Shown in pieces: positions 44,520-57,283 of a stretch of 64,000 bases of DNA. Source of the DNA: Hyparrhenia diplandra (lineage: Eukaryota; Streptophyta; Magnoliopsida; Poales; Poaceae); NCBI GenBank assembly GCA_015847255.1, contig JADLZK010012248.1, forward strand, positions 248,001 through 312,000, written 5' to 3'. The translations under genes and the position numbers were made by a program. Position 1 is the stretch's first letter. The number at the start of each line of letters is the position of its first letter. The notes beneath the pieces were generated by a model that saw nothing but the letters and a program-made list of their open reading frames with translations, had not been told where the DNA came from and did no database searches.

Positions 44520-46482
44520 GCTCGGGCAGGGGATCTGCGAGTGTGCTGATCTCGTGAGGGGAGATGCAGGCCAACTTCACCGCCCTCACGGAGAAGCTCG
44601 ACCAGACTGCTACGGCGACCACCAAGGACGACGCAAAGCTTGGGCGACCTCCTCGACGACGCTCCTACATTGACCACGGGTGCCACCGACGACAACAGTG
44701 CCTCCCGGGGCGCGCCGACATCATCCCCTCCTCGACCCACGAGACGCTGCGCGAGTTTACGAGCACGCCTACCCCAAGGATGCCCCGGTATCGCGACCCG
44801 GATCAGATCGATCGATCGGATCGGGGAGGCTACCACCGGCGTCCCACCACCGCTTGACGAAAAAGCCTACCCAACGGGCCAATGTCTCGTGGCTACTACA
44901 ATGGCGCAGATAAGTTCCCAGTCATTAGCAACATCATCTTTGACAACGGGAACATCCGAGTGCCAACAAGGGCGACTCAACGACGTCGCCCGATGTCGAC
45001 GCCGACATCGTAATCTCAACCCCGGCGCCCCCGTCATCCTAGACAACAACGGTGATATGACCAACAACGACATCACCTTCGCCAACCAGGACGTCTTCAA
45101 CAATGGTACCGTCGACGGCATCGCCAACAACGTCTACGACAACGAAGCTACCATGGGTGCCATGAACGGCAACGACGTCCTCAAGGACGCCAACGCCGAT
45201 GGCGACCCCCGACCGACTACGTCTTCGCCATGCCTATCATGGGACAACAACTACAAGGGCATGAACCACGGCGACCCCTCGCGGACAACCTCGACACTGG
45301 CAATCACGGCGTCCCCATATGGGTGCCACGGTCGATGAGAACACCGGCGCCCCCGGGCGCCACCAAGGAGGCGGTCGTTCACTCGCCGACCTTTGGCGAC
45401 GGCGATCCGCTACACCTGCTTTGGACATCCTCGCCGGCATTAACAATGGTGGAGAACACCATCAGCACCACGCCATCGGAACATCAGGTACACCGCTGCC
45501 CAACTGACGAGAACGACACTCCTCTTTCTTTGGCTCCTCTGCATCACCATGAAGGCGCCCACGGGAGAACGGAGACACCGTACCATGGTGCCTCACTCGC
45601 GGTTTTGGGCCGCCCATCAGCGGCGACACCAACAACCAACGCGCCCGTCGACTACTCGGCTATGGCAGTTGGGGCGACTCGAGCCAAACCAGTTGGCTCC
45701 CATGTTCCACAATGACATCTACGTCCAATGCGACTATGCCAACAAGCCATGGGCTGCAATGCACCAGGGGGCGCCCTACATAGGGAGCACGTCGATCCAC
45801 CTCGCCCAAGAGTTCAAAGCTTCCATCTTCAGCAAGCCTCGACTTGTGAGCTTCACCAACGACGACAAGAGGTACATGACACCCACATCAACCCCCTACC
45901 TCATTGACCTCGTCACAATCTCGGAGGCTCTCATCCTACCTCAACTCGCCTCCACCGACCGACAACAAGCTATCTCGGCGTCCACCGAACCATCAACCTC
46001 CAGGCGAGAGCACCATCTTGGGCGCCGTCCAAGGTGATTGGCATTCACCTCCCGGCGACCTCACCAACCATGCCAAGCTTCACAACGAGCACCTTGCCGC
46101 GGGTCAACTCTAGCAACACTATGGCCCGAGCGACACGCCTTCCCGGTTCAACACCGCCTTCGTCCCTAGTGGGTGGATTGGGAGCGCATGGACGCGCCGC
46201 CTCGTCGAACGGTGGGGAAATGTCATGTGCCATGGGTGGGGGCGCGCATCTTGCTAATGGAAGAGCTACGACGTAGCTCCGTGCCATTAAAGTCGGTCTT
46301 CTTCTTCGACGACCACGGTCTCCACCTCGCCAGCATCTACAATGTTCCCATGGGTCAGGAGAGCAATGGAACTCCATCCATTGAAACAAACATCGGGCCA
46401 ACATCCTCGTCTTCATCCAACTCCTTCCCTCTACACAAGTGGATGCAACAATCTTCAAAACGGGCTGCTTCAATCGACCCGT
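44520..46482 (+). pseudogene. Unidentified internal frames of the non-autonomous element
   Basis: GC-rich frames at 44640-45338 (232 aa, Asn/Asp/Gly-rich), 45230-45715 (161 aa) and 45549-46037 (162 aa) overlap in different registers. The last contains FHNDIYVQCDYANKPWAAM and later FSKPRLVSFTNDDKRYM. None shows a gag, protease or RT motif that I know. Near 46110-46180 is AFVPSGWIG, like the end of the frames at 31560-31640. It may be decayed gag, or captured sequence kept by two related elements. Confidence 0.4.
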
Positions 46483-47835
46483 TGTTGACACCTGTTATAG
46501 CATAATATTACTAGTCAACTAAGATGAAATAAGGACTTAAAATGAAAATCAATATAAGTCTCAGGGTCTAACTAACATAATTCCACGAGCTTTGGTAATT
46601 TATATATTTTCAGGGACTTCACAGATAAATGCAGAGAAGAATGGAGAAAGTTCCGGAATTCACATCCCATACGATGACAAGACCTGACCGTGAAGTAACT
46701 CAACCCAAAATGTGGACTAAAACACTCTAGAAGATACCAGAAGACACGAGAAGAGACGAGAGGCTGAGAGGAGACTATGCCCTGGCGGCCGCCAGGCAAT
46801 TTTAGGCCGGCCGCCAGGCAATTATGGCCAATCAGCTTCGTCTTTTTATGTCGGTTTGTAACTGACTTTGAGGTTGTATCTACACCGTTATTGAAGGTCG
46901 GTTTGATCCAATGGTCATCGTTCATCGCCAAGGCCTATATAAGAAGACCCCCTGACCCCAGGGTTAAACACTAACTCATTCTATCTCATTATCTCTTGAC
47001 CTTTTGGTCAGAGGTGTCCCAATGAGAGGACAACCTCTCCTCTCTAGTTCTAATCTATATTAGAAGATCATGTAGAACTAGAAGGATTAGAGTGAGTTGA
47101 GAGCAAAAGCATATCAGTTGATAGATTAGATCCAAGTCCTTCATGAAAGTGACTAGATCTAGTCTTGAGAGCTAAAGAGTGAGTGGAGGAGAAGAAGGGG
47201 AAGCACCGGACATGTCGGTGACTCCTCTACGCTTGTACCTCCGGGACCAAAGGCCTTGTGGCACTTGATCCTGAGACTTCTATGGTGGATCAACTTCTTG
47301 TTTAAGTAAGTAATCGTGTTATTTTAAGTGTTAGTATTGTTCTTATTGTTCATAACTCTTTGAGTACTTTAATCTATGGGAATCTATAGATTAGAGGGGT
47401 ATGCTTTGGTGTAGGCGTGGTGCCTAGATCGAAGTTGCTTGTGAATGCACCCTACCTTCCGGAGTGTGGTAGTTCGTGGTAGTGACAGTACCATTGATTC
47501 CTTTGTATTCCATCTCCCATTGGATAGGACTAGTAGGACAATGTTGCTGGAGGAATAATAAGTTTTGACCTTACTTTCCTTTGAGTACGTCCTTATAAGA
47601 CAATATCAACATAACTTACAAGGAGAAGAACTAGACAACCATAGGAATCTTCTTACCTCTTTATCCTCTCCTGTTCCTTAATTGCTACTCAGGGATTAGT
47701 TGTATGCCTTAGTTATCCTCACACCATCCTCCCTGTGGATTCGATATTAAAACCCTCTCCCGTGTGAAATGCTCACCAGTATCTGTTCGCTTGCGGATTA
47801 TTATAAATATTTCGTAGGCTTAACAAATACCAACA
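46483..47835 (+). repeat. 5' LTR of the inner non-coding element
   Basis: 1353 bp. TATA-like 'gcctatataagaagacc' lies near 46932 and again in the 3' LTR near 54329. Very similar to 53906-55234, with small deletions in the 'ggccgccaggcaatt' area. Confidence 0.93.
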
Positions 47836-49177
47836 AGCATTTCTCGCGTCGTTGCCGGCTAGAATGGTTCCGAGAAAACATGGAGTATAACTAATCTTGT
47901 ACCATATCTTAGTGTAGTCTTTCTTTTCATATTTTCTTTTCTTTTTATATCTTTTTGGGATCCTTGGATTCCACACCTATCTTTATGCTGCACCCATAAG
48001 CACAAGTTCTGGCCACTAGAATCCATAGAACCTATCCTATCACTTGGCTTTGAGCTGTGTCTACGGTTGATCAAATTGATCATGAAACAACCCATTATAG
48101 GAGAGAATTTTGAAGTTAACCTCAGGCCAAATCCTATCCTCTAAAAAGGATAATGTATTTGGGGCTCATCCTAGAAAAGTTGTTCGTGTGACCATCATGC
48201 AGTTTTTCTGGAGGAACTTTTCTTTCCGTTTCTAAAGCAAGGTTTACCCTTGACAAACTTAGTGGGTGTGATCTTTTTCTTAGAATTTTCAATGAACGCC
48301 CAAAGGAAGAAAAGGAATCATCCTCTAGACTAAAGAAGAAGTTTTGATAGCTAGATCATAATCATTCCAATTCTTTGATTTAGCTACTAATCCTAAATCA
48401 TCAATACTCTAAACTTCTCCAAGGGAAGAAGTAATTCTACCCTTGATTCTTTTATGGTGATGACTTTGGGAGACAAACTTCTAGCTTCATAGGAGACCTT
48501 TGAGTGCCTATAAACCAAATCCTCTTAGAGAAAAAAGTCTCTTATATAGCATCCTTATTCTTATAAAGGACATTGGGAGCCCAAGGATGGCATATCTAGT
48601 GATGCCATAGAAGGAGAGCAAAGCTATCTAGAATCCATTCATGTCTTCTTCCCTTCTATTTTCAGACTAGATAACTTATCCAAACCCATCTTTAATCTCA
48701 TCCTTGACCCCAATGAATCCTCTAGTGTTCTTTTTCTTGAGTCTACCTACAATCTTAGAAATCCCAAGTATAGACATCATGAAGGGTCTAATGAAGACCA
48801 GAAAGAGCATAATCCATAGTTGGAGAACATCCATGAGCATAGGAGTTACATCCTAAATTTTCTATCCAATCCTTGCTCATGTGAGCAAACTCCCTGAATT
48901 GATTACCATCTCTAATCTTGCCACCTACAAGATCTCAAATCCCCTTGAGATAATTGTTCATAAGGATTTAGAAAGGGTGGATGTTGATCTTATTGGCTTG
49001 AAAGTTGAGATTGGTGATTTAAGGGAAAACCTCTTCATCATCTTGAATCATATTTGAAGGTTTCCCAAGGACGAGCTTTTTGTCCTAAAAACAAGCACTC
49101 TAAGGGAAAGAACATCAGTATAAATCTTTTGCTATAATACCCCTTGTGTAGTGAGCATAGAGATATAATTATGAGAA

Positions 49178-50152
49178 TATTCCTTCGGGTATTTTTGTTA
49201 CTAACCATTTCAGGTCAAGAGCAAAGAAAACGAAGGATGACAATGTAAAGGTATGTCCAACCAATTATCATGCAACATTAAATCACTTATATAATTCTTG
49301 TCATGTTGCTACCTTATGTTGGTTGTCTCTATCTTTAAGACATGCTCAAGTAGTTACACTATTTCATCTCCACTTGAGTAAATCTCTATAGTGCCTTCAT
49401 GCTACCCTTTGTTTACCATAGTATGCCTTGGTTTGGAATCGCTATATCATGAATAGTGTGTTTCCAAAGGCTTTTAAATTAAGCATGGTGCTTAGGTTAA
49501 AATGTCTTCCTTAATTAAATTAGACATGGAGTCTAGTTTGATTATTGAACTAAATATTACTTGTGTAGACATTGGTATATTTTGTTAGACTAACCCCTGC
49601 TTGAGAAAGAAAACTCTCAATCCAATTCGGGTAAGTCAAAGAGATGAACTCGGATCGAGAGATGAAGCAAGGCATATGATGAATTTCAACCTTGTGCAAA
49701 AGTTACGGTTCATTCATCATTAATGGAAGAACTGTAAGTTTCAAATCATTCACTTAGTCTTTTGCCACAATTCAGCTTTGCCTTGATCCTTATGCTAGAA
49801 TGCGGCGGCGGAGACAAAAACATATTATAAGATATGATAATTAAAATCTGTGCTAAGAGTAATTAAAGAACCATCTTTTCATTAGCATAAGTGAGATCTT
49901 ATGAACTTTGGATAACAACCCCTGTTTCAACCATGTTGTATACTCCCTCGGGTATGTGTCCATTAATATTTTGCGAAAAAGAATCTATGCTATGTCTATT
50001 CAATGAAGAAGAGTGCCATACATCACGATTACGAAAAGTAAACACTCAACAGAAGTGGATAGACAAAGCAATGGGCCACAAGAACATCAAAAGACAGGTA
50101 AGTGAATATAAATCACATATTTGCATACAACTTTTGTCTTATGTTCTAGAAA

Positions 50153-50201
<49 letters not shown>

Positions 50202-50760
50202 CTCTCGAGCACATGAAGGCTCATGCTAAAAGAAAACAACAACATGTTCCTAGGACAAGTTCCCTTCGGGTATTCTTGGTCACTAACCTTGCAGGAACAA
50301 AAGGACGAACAACATCTAAGGACATGGTGGTTGCAACACATAATTAGGGATGATTCGGCATTCACACTTAAAAGTGCCGAGTGTGGGGAAGGCTCAAGCA
50401 TGGGGAGGAAGGTCCACTCCTCTAAAGATCGACATTACTCTTCCTCTTCTCAAGCTACCATCACTCTCGACATGCTGGTTTTGCAATCCCCCTACTCATT
50501 ATTACTTTATCTCTCTAAGATTGAATGTTTATAAATATCATACATCAAAATCAAATTTAAGATTTCCCATTAGAGAAAAAAAGTAACAAATGAGCACATG
50601 CTAATTAAAATATATATCTAAAACCCTTTGTAGAATAGAAGATGCCTTTAGCTCCATGATAAATCTACTCTTGTTTAAAATTACTTGTATATTCCTTCGG
50701 GTATGTGTTGTCGCCTAATCTTGTAGGAATAAAATCATGAGAGGAGCAAAAAGGTCCTAC
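49178..50760 (+). repeat. Dispersed module TTCCTTCGGGTAT...CTAA(C/T)...AGG, 4 copies
   Basis: Copies are near 49179 (attccttcgggtatttttg, then ctaaccatttcaggtc), 49943 (ctccctcgggtatgtgtcc), 50262 (tcccttcgggtattcttgg, then ctaaccttgcagg) and 50693 (attccttcgggtatgtgtt, then cctaatcttgtagg). Each is followed by a purine-rich AAAGGA/GAACAA-type stretch. Spacing is about 760, 320 and 430 bp. This suggests an old segmental amplification inside the element. Confidence 0.6.
50153..50199. repeat. (AAT)n microsatellite
   Basis: About 15 copies of ATA/AAT in an uninterrupted run. Confidence 0.95.
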
Positions 50761-53700
50761 ACAATTTAAAGGAGAAGAAAGAAAGGACGATGCAATAAAA
50801 AGAGACAAGTTAGGAGCAAGATATACAAAAGGCCAATTAAGGAAAGCTCCAAGCAAAGGGAAAGAACCACCACAAGTTGTTATGATGCCGTCACACTCTA
50901 ATAAAAGGTAACATCTTGAGGTAAGCTTCTCCTAATTATGGCATGTTCATAAAGAATCAAACATGTTGGAGTCAAAACCGAACCTTATCCATTTGCTTAG
51001 CTTCACATGTTTAATTCTTTGTTCCTAAACACCACTCTCCTAATCTCATAACCCCCATTCATGTGAACTAAGATGTTGCTCATCCCGCTTTACAAGATAG
51101 TCATAATCATTAAAACGTTGATGCTCTATCTTATGATCTTATCACCCTCATCGTAAATAAATGAAATAGTTAAACATTAACTCGCCTTGTTTAATGTGCT
51201 TAAGGGTAGAGAAGAACGAATAAAGTTTTGGTTCTGTTGGTGTTTTCCCACCAACAGAGCCCATGCACTTGATCTCTACCTTGTCTTTGTAAATAGGACA
51301 TACTTCGAGCACAACGTAGAGGAGTATCTCACTCTCCCAAAAATCTACAAGGAAATGACCTGACCCACAAAGAACGCACAAAACAAGATGTTGCTCGCTT
51401 CCCCTTTGTCAAAGCTTCACTTCAAACTATGGGACAAGCAAGCAACATAGGTGATGCCATCCTTAGAGATCACTATCTCGGGAGACGCAGCAACCAAAGA
51501 TGGGATGATGTACTTGAGGAGTGAGTAAGGTAAGAAGTCTTGTTCGAAGGACTTAAAACATTGAACCCTCGCCGGAAGGTAAGATCGGTAGCTATCGTAC
51601 ATAGCATATTTATTTTCTTGCATTGCATAACCATTTTCCTTTAGCATATTTAAATTTTTGCATTAGCATTGCATTGAAAAATTCCAAAGCCCCATGTGAA
51701 TAATCTTGTGGCGTATAACAACCCATAAAGATATTCACCGTGGTGGCATAAAAAATAATTATGCATTCATCTAGTTGCATTTGCATTATAGTCCTTTGCA
51801 TGCATATAAAATTATAAAACTCCAAAAATATTTAGAAGAAAATTCTTGCTGAAGTTCTATCCGAAATAATCATGATCTATCTTGAAAATCTTTAGACACA
51901 TGAGATCTATGTGGCAACCACTAACGCTTAATCAAGTTCCACAAAGCTTTGTTGTCTATTTGAGTTCAGCAGGATTTCAAGGGAGAGAAACATGATAGGG
52001 AGATACCCTCGTCATTGTCTACATCAACTTCCACGATAAACCCGATACTTCAATTCAGCTAGGGGAGAGCACCCCAGATTATCATGATAAGTATCTCTAT
52101 TACTATCTATATATTATTAGTTAAATATTTGGTTTGCTATTAGAGTATGATAATACGTTTAGTTTTATATAGTCTAGTCATTTAAAGAGTCTTTAGTAGA
52201 AGTGTGATCTTTAGAGTGTGAATAAATAAATAAATAGGAGTGTACAAGAAGTTTTCTTTTCCACCAACATAAAATAATCTCTAAAGCTAAGTCTCATGCA
52301 TGGAAATGATGAATAGTTGCTCGCCGTAATTCCTTTTTAGTACCTAGCTTTCAAGCTTAATTTCTCTTGAGCCTTAAATGCAAAACTACTTTGACTTGAG
52401 ATTTACTCTAAAACCCTGAAACTTTGTGGGTTGCAAATTGCTTGCTCTAAAGTCTAGGTAATTAATGGATATGATATATGAGAGTCTGAGCTGCTATTGA
52501 TCTTACTCCTAGCAATGCTAGATTTCTGTAGATTTATTTTTGAAACTTAAAAGTGCACATGATAAATTCCTATGTGACAAAGTGTTGAACCTCCTACCAC
52601 GACCATATATACATGCTCCTAGATTAGGAAAACCTTTTGACATATATATAGGCTGCTTGCTTTTGCATTGAGTTTGTTCAATCTTTATCGACCCTTAGAA
52701 ACTTGTCATGCTGATCATGTACACTTCACCATCACTCTACCTCATTCCATTCTAATCCACTCGACTCCACTCATTTATATGCTATTTTCACCCCTGGAAG
52801 TACACATCCACCACATATACACCCATCATATACATATTATCCATTTCACTCTAGCCACCAAAAATGTTCTACTCCTATCCTAGGAGAAAGCAACCAAAAA
52901 AATATTTCCTATACCCATCCACTCATTCATTGCTAGCCAATATCTTACAGAAGCTCCATTACATTTGTCTATCTCTCAAAAGTTATTACAAAAGAGATTT
53001 GGGTTGTAGAAAAAAAAAAAAAAGAGAGGGAGATGAAAAATAGACAAGTGTCCTACGGGCGAATAGAGACTACCTCCCTAAGAAAAAAGAAAGAATAAAG
53101 GAGAGTTAAAAAATGGACAAGTGTCCGCTTAAAACAATGGGTACTTAGATGCTCGCTCTCCATAAAAGAAAAAAAATAAAGAAAAAGAGAAAGAGATACA
53201 ACCAGGTTCTCACAAAGTTTCCAAATTCCAAAAGAGAGAAGATTCCTCAAGGAGCAAAAGTAAGCTTTCCCCTCATTCATCCCATACACCTTACTATATT
53301 CCCTACCATCTATATTCTATATTTTCCACCATACACATGCACCACTTGATCAGCGTGACTCGTGACTTTGGATCCATTGCTTGTACTTACAATATATGCT
53401 TAGTAAGTAGAATCAATTTTCTCCCACCTATGAGCTCCGGATATAAGCCTTAGATATAGGGTGAGAGAGAAGAAGGCATAGTGTCTTCTTGCCTTAGTCC
53501 AAAAATATCACATATTATGAGAGAGAGGCAAAACAACCTTGTTGCCTTAGTGAGGATCCACAAATACCACAAATGAGAGACTTGAGAAAGTCATACCGGG
53601 AACTTTGAGTTTTATTTTGAAAACTTGCAAACACTCCAGAAGGACAGTTGAACAAAGAGTTTGAGATATAATGCTTGACTTGATTGTTCTATCTTTCAAT

Positions 53701-53905
53701 TGCCCAAGATCAAAGAAAAAGCTATAAGCTCCATGGTTAAAGGTAATATGGGTAAGTTGAAATTTGAGCAAGTTTATTCTTATCGGAGGAGAAATTTTGT
53801 TTGAAAGCATATGTACTTTTGAGGTGTGAAAGCGTTGTAGCAACTCCGATCCATTGCTAAGTTTGGCTTTCTTTGGGGACTAGCAAAGGGTAAGCTTGGG
53901 GAGCT

Positions 53906-55234
53906 TGTTGACACTGTTATAGCATAATATTACTAGTCGGCTAACATGAAATAAGGGCTTAAAATGAATATCAATATAAGTCTAGGGGTCTAACTAACAT
54001 AATTCCATGAGCTTTGGTGATTTATATATTTTCGAGGGACTTAACGGATAAATGCAGAGAAGAATGGAGAAAGTTCGCAATTTCGTCCCATACGATGACA
54101 AGACTTGACCGTGAAGTAACTCAACCCAAAAATGTGGACTAAAACACTCTAGAAGATACCGGAAGACACCAGGAAGAGACGAGGAGGAGAGAGGAGACTA
54201 CACGGCGGCCGCCAGCAATTATGGCCAATCGGCGTCTTTTTTATGTCGGTTTGTAACCGACTTTGAGGTTGTATCTACACCGTTATTGAAGGTCGGTTTG
54301 ATCCAATGGCCATCGTTCATTGCCAAGGCCTATATAAGAAGACCCCCTGACCCCAGGGTTAAACCCTAACTCATTCTATCTCATTATCTCTTGACCTTTT
54401 GGTCAGAGGTGTCCCAATGTGAGGATAACATCTCCTCTCTAGTTCTAATCTATATTAGAAGATCATGTAGAACTAGAAGGATTAGAGTGAGTTGAGAGCA
54501 AAAGCATATCAGTTGATAGATTAGATCCAAGTCCTTCATGAAAGTGACTAGATCTAGTCTTGAGAGCTAAAGAGTGAGTGGACGAGAAGAAGGGGAAGCA
54601 CCGGACATGTCGGTGACTCCTCTACGCTTGTACCTCCGGGACCAAAGGCCTTGTGGCACTTGATCCTGAGACTTCTATGGTGGATCAACTTCTTGTTTAA
54701 GTAAGTAATCGTGTTATTTTAAGTGTTAGTATTGTTCTTATTGTTCATAACTCTTTGAGTACTTTAATCTATGGGAATCTATAGATTAGAGGGGTATGCT
54801 TAGGTGTAGGCGTGGTGCCTAGATCGAAGTTGCTTGTGAATGCACCCTACCTTCCGGAGTATGGTAGTTTGTGGTAGTGACAGTACCATTGATTCCTTTG
54901 TATTCCATCTCCCGTTGGATAGGACTAGTAGGACAATGTTGCTGGAGGAATAGTAAGTTTTGACCTTACTTTCCTTTGAGTACGTCCTTATAAGACAATA
55001 TCAGCATAACTTACAAGGAGAAGAACTAGACAACCATAGGAATCTTCTTACCTCTTTATCCTCTCCCGTTCCTTAATTCTTTGCTTTCGAGGGGATTAGT
55101 TGTATGCCTTAGTTATCCTCACACCATCCTCCCTATGGATTCGATATTAAAACCCTCTCCGGGTGAAATGCTCACAAGTATCCGTTAAACTGCGGATTTT
55201 TATAAATATTTCGTAGGCTTAACAAATACCAATA
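53906..55234 (+). repeat. 3' LTR of the inner non-coding element
   Basis: 1329 bp. The final dinucleotide reads TA instead of CA (aataccaata), a likely point mutation. Followed by cccgt. Confidence 0.93.
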
Positions 55235-55305
55235 CCCGTCAACAACAACGGCCGTGCGAGAACCACAAGTAGCGAGGACGCAATGTTCGGAAAAGAGGGG
55301 AATGA

Positions 55306-55919
55306 TGTCATGAGCCAGCTCGGGAGGCCCAACAAAAGGCCCCCAAGGGCTTGCGACGCGACGCCTTGAGCCAAGCTTTGGCGGCCGCCCGCCGCCTTCC
55401 GTCCTTATCTCGTCATCGGCTTCATCATTAAGTAATAGATATTTAGGGAATAAATATAGGAATAAAATAGGGAATAAAATCAGGGATTTGTTTAGATGCA
55501 AGTCTCCCCGGACTATAAATACAAGGGACTTGTGTCGGTTGCAATCAACCGAGAAAAATTAAAGGGGTAGCTCCCCAAATAGCTGTTGTCTCTCCGCTCT
55601 CTGTCTCCCCAATCCTACCCCCAGCGCCGATTCGATTCCCGCGCCTCACGCCCCGGCCGCCGTCCCCCCAGCGCAGCGTTGCGACGGCGCCCAGCTTCGC
55701 CGCCGCCATCGCCGTCCTCCTCCGTCACCGCCCCGGAGCCGCTGCGTCATCATCGTCATCTTCTACCTCGTCATTCTTCATCATCCCCTCGTCATCACGC
55801 CGCCCGATCGTTTTCACTCATCGTTGTCACACCGCCGAACGCCTCCACCCGGCTTCTTTGCCGCCGCCCCCAACGCCGCCGGCAACCCGTGTCACGCCGT
55901 AATCCAACGGTTTGTGACA
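55306..55919 (+). repeat. 3' LTR of the 43825-55919 element
   Basis: 614 bp, TGTCATGAGCC...GTTTGTGACA, directly after the polypurine tract and followed by the atgct duplication. Confidence 0.92.
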
Positions 55920-55986
55920 ATGCTCTACCATCTTCCTGAGCGCGCATTGGCACAAGCATATCTTTGTAGGACCTGGGGGATCATAT

Positions 55987-57228
55987 ATTTTTTTACATAA
56001 TGGATAATAAAATCCGGCCTCTACATCCAGGGATGTACACAGCTAATTATTACAAAGTTTCTAAAGAATAAAAATAACCGCAATGTCTTTAACATAGACA
56101 TAGGAGTTATAACAAATGGAAAAAGATGTTTCCACCCTCCATTTGAAATTTTTAAAGCAACCATCTCTGATCGCTTGCTCAAACACACGAGGGCGTCCTT
56201 TGTTTGCTCAGCACGCTGCAGCTGGGCCCAGAAGCGTAGCCAACAAGCTCTCTTGAAGATAACCTGTATAATAGAGTTAGATTTTAATTTTTTAAAAATC
56301 GTGTCATTACGACATGCAAATGGCCCAGAATAAAGCGACCACACCAACCCAAATCGGAGGCTTAGTCTGTTTATTTTGATTATTAAGCCAAGTACCAAAT
56401 ATATGGTCTGTAGAAACAGGTTGGGTGAGGTTAGTAGCATAGAAAATAATCCTCCAAATCTTGGCAAAAGGGCATAAAAAAAGAGGTGTTGGATAGTTTC
56501 ATTCATATTACAACACTCGCATTTTCGACTCCCTTTCCAATTTTTTCTAGCAAGATTGTCTTTTGTCAAAATGACACCTCTTTGGACAAACCGGAGGAAA
56601 ATTTTTATTTTAAGAGGTATTTTCCATTTCCAGATCCTCTTATGTTGGAAGGGTGGATTTGTATCTATAGCATCAAGATACATAGACCGGACTGAGAAAA
56701 CTCCAGACTTGGATAAGAGCCATTTAAAATAGTCTTTTCCATCCACCAGAGCCACATTGGAGGTCTGTGCTACAAGGTTAAGCCACTCCCACAGGTTATT
56801 ATCCACTAAAGATCTCCAAAAAGAAATGTTAACGAGGATTAGAGGACATAACTTTCGAGACGTTGCATGTCGATCCCTAGCTATATTATATAAGCTCGGG
56901 TATCTAAGTTTGAGGGGCTTATCACCTATCCAGGTATCATCCCAGAACCTTGTGTTGGTTCCATCTTTAATTAGAAAACAATCTTTAGCAAGCACCTCAT
57001 CTTTGATATGCATGAGGCCTCTCCAGAAATGAGAGTCATTTGGTTTGGCTGACACTCGGGTTAGAGTCTTGGAATTCAAATATTTATTCCTTAGCAAGGA
57101 TTGCCAGGTGCCATCGGTGTTTATAAGATTGACAATCCATTTGGCCAATAAACATTTGTTTTGTATATACAAATCTAGAATTCCAAGACCACCTTGATCC
57201 TTAGGGCGACATAGAATATCACACTTAG
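55987..57228 (-). pseudogene. 5'-truncated LINE (L1-type), C-terminal ORF2
   Basis: A minus-strand frame of about 400 codons from 57232 to 56021 stays open to its stop. It carries the end of a LINE reverse transcriptase and the zinc-binding reverse-transcriptase domain: WKWKIPLKIKIFLRF, LTKDNLARKNW, a C-x-C-C cluster, then ETIQHLFF. The 3' end lies at the left edge, where the minus strand reads cattatgtaaaaaaat. catat flanks both sides (55982-55986 and 57229-57233), and the paralog at 43335-43350 lacks the insert. The RT catalytic core and endonuclease are absent, so this is a dead 5'-truncated copy. The first residues of the frame come from flanking DNA. Confidence 0.85.
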
Positions 57229-57283
57229 CATATGATGCGAGGAACATGGGTGTCATGCCGAATCACCAGCTGTCAATGCCTTA

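Larger units (their letters stand above)
47836..53905. other. Internal region of the inner LTR element, no pol
   Basis: AT-rich and full of stops in all frames. It contains an (AAT)n tract (50153-50199), purine runs near 53020-53200, and four spaced copies of a ttccttcgggtat module (see the repeat entry). I see no gag, protease, RT or integrase motif. The longest open frames are about 100 codons and show no conserved pattern. Confidence 0.75.
46483..55234 (+). mobile_element. Non-coding LTR element (LARD-like), TSD cccgt
   Basis: LTRs of 1353 and 1329 bp (46483-47835 and 53906-55234) start TGTTGACAC.TGTTATAGC and end AATACCAACA or AATACCAATA. The 5-bp duplication cccgt is at 46478-46482 and 55235-55239. 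The leader tttctcgcgtcgttgccgg (47841 onward) resembles the tggcgccgttgccgg primer-binding region of gypsy elements, and a purine-rich stretch ends at 53905. The internal 6 kb is AT-rich without any gag or pol motif, which is the definition of a large retrotransposon derivative. The solo LTR at 5783-7576 is a relative. Confidence 0.92.
43825..55919 (+). mobile_element. Non-autonomous LTR retrotransposon, TSD atgct, with a nested element
   Basis: LTRs at 43825-44424 and 55306-55919 start TGTCATGAGCCAGCTC and end GTTTGTGACA. The 5-bp duplication atgct is at 43820-43824 and 55920-55924. The primer-binding site tggtatcggagacc (from 44430) resembles the initiator tRNA-Met type, and a purine tract aaaagaggggaatga precedes the 3' LTR. 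After removing the nested element (46483-55234) the internal region is about 2.1 kb with no protease, RT or integrase. It is related to the 29210-37763 element by its leader ('gattcccaccaccg'). Confidence 0.92.
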
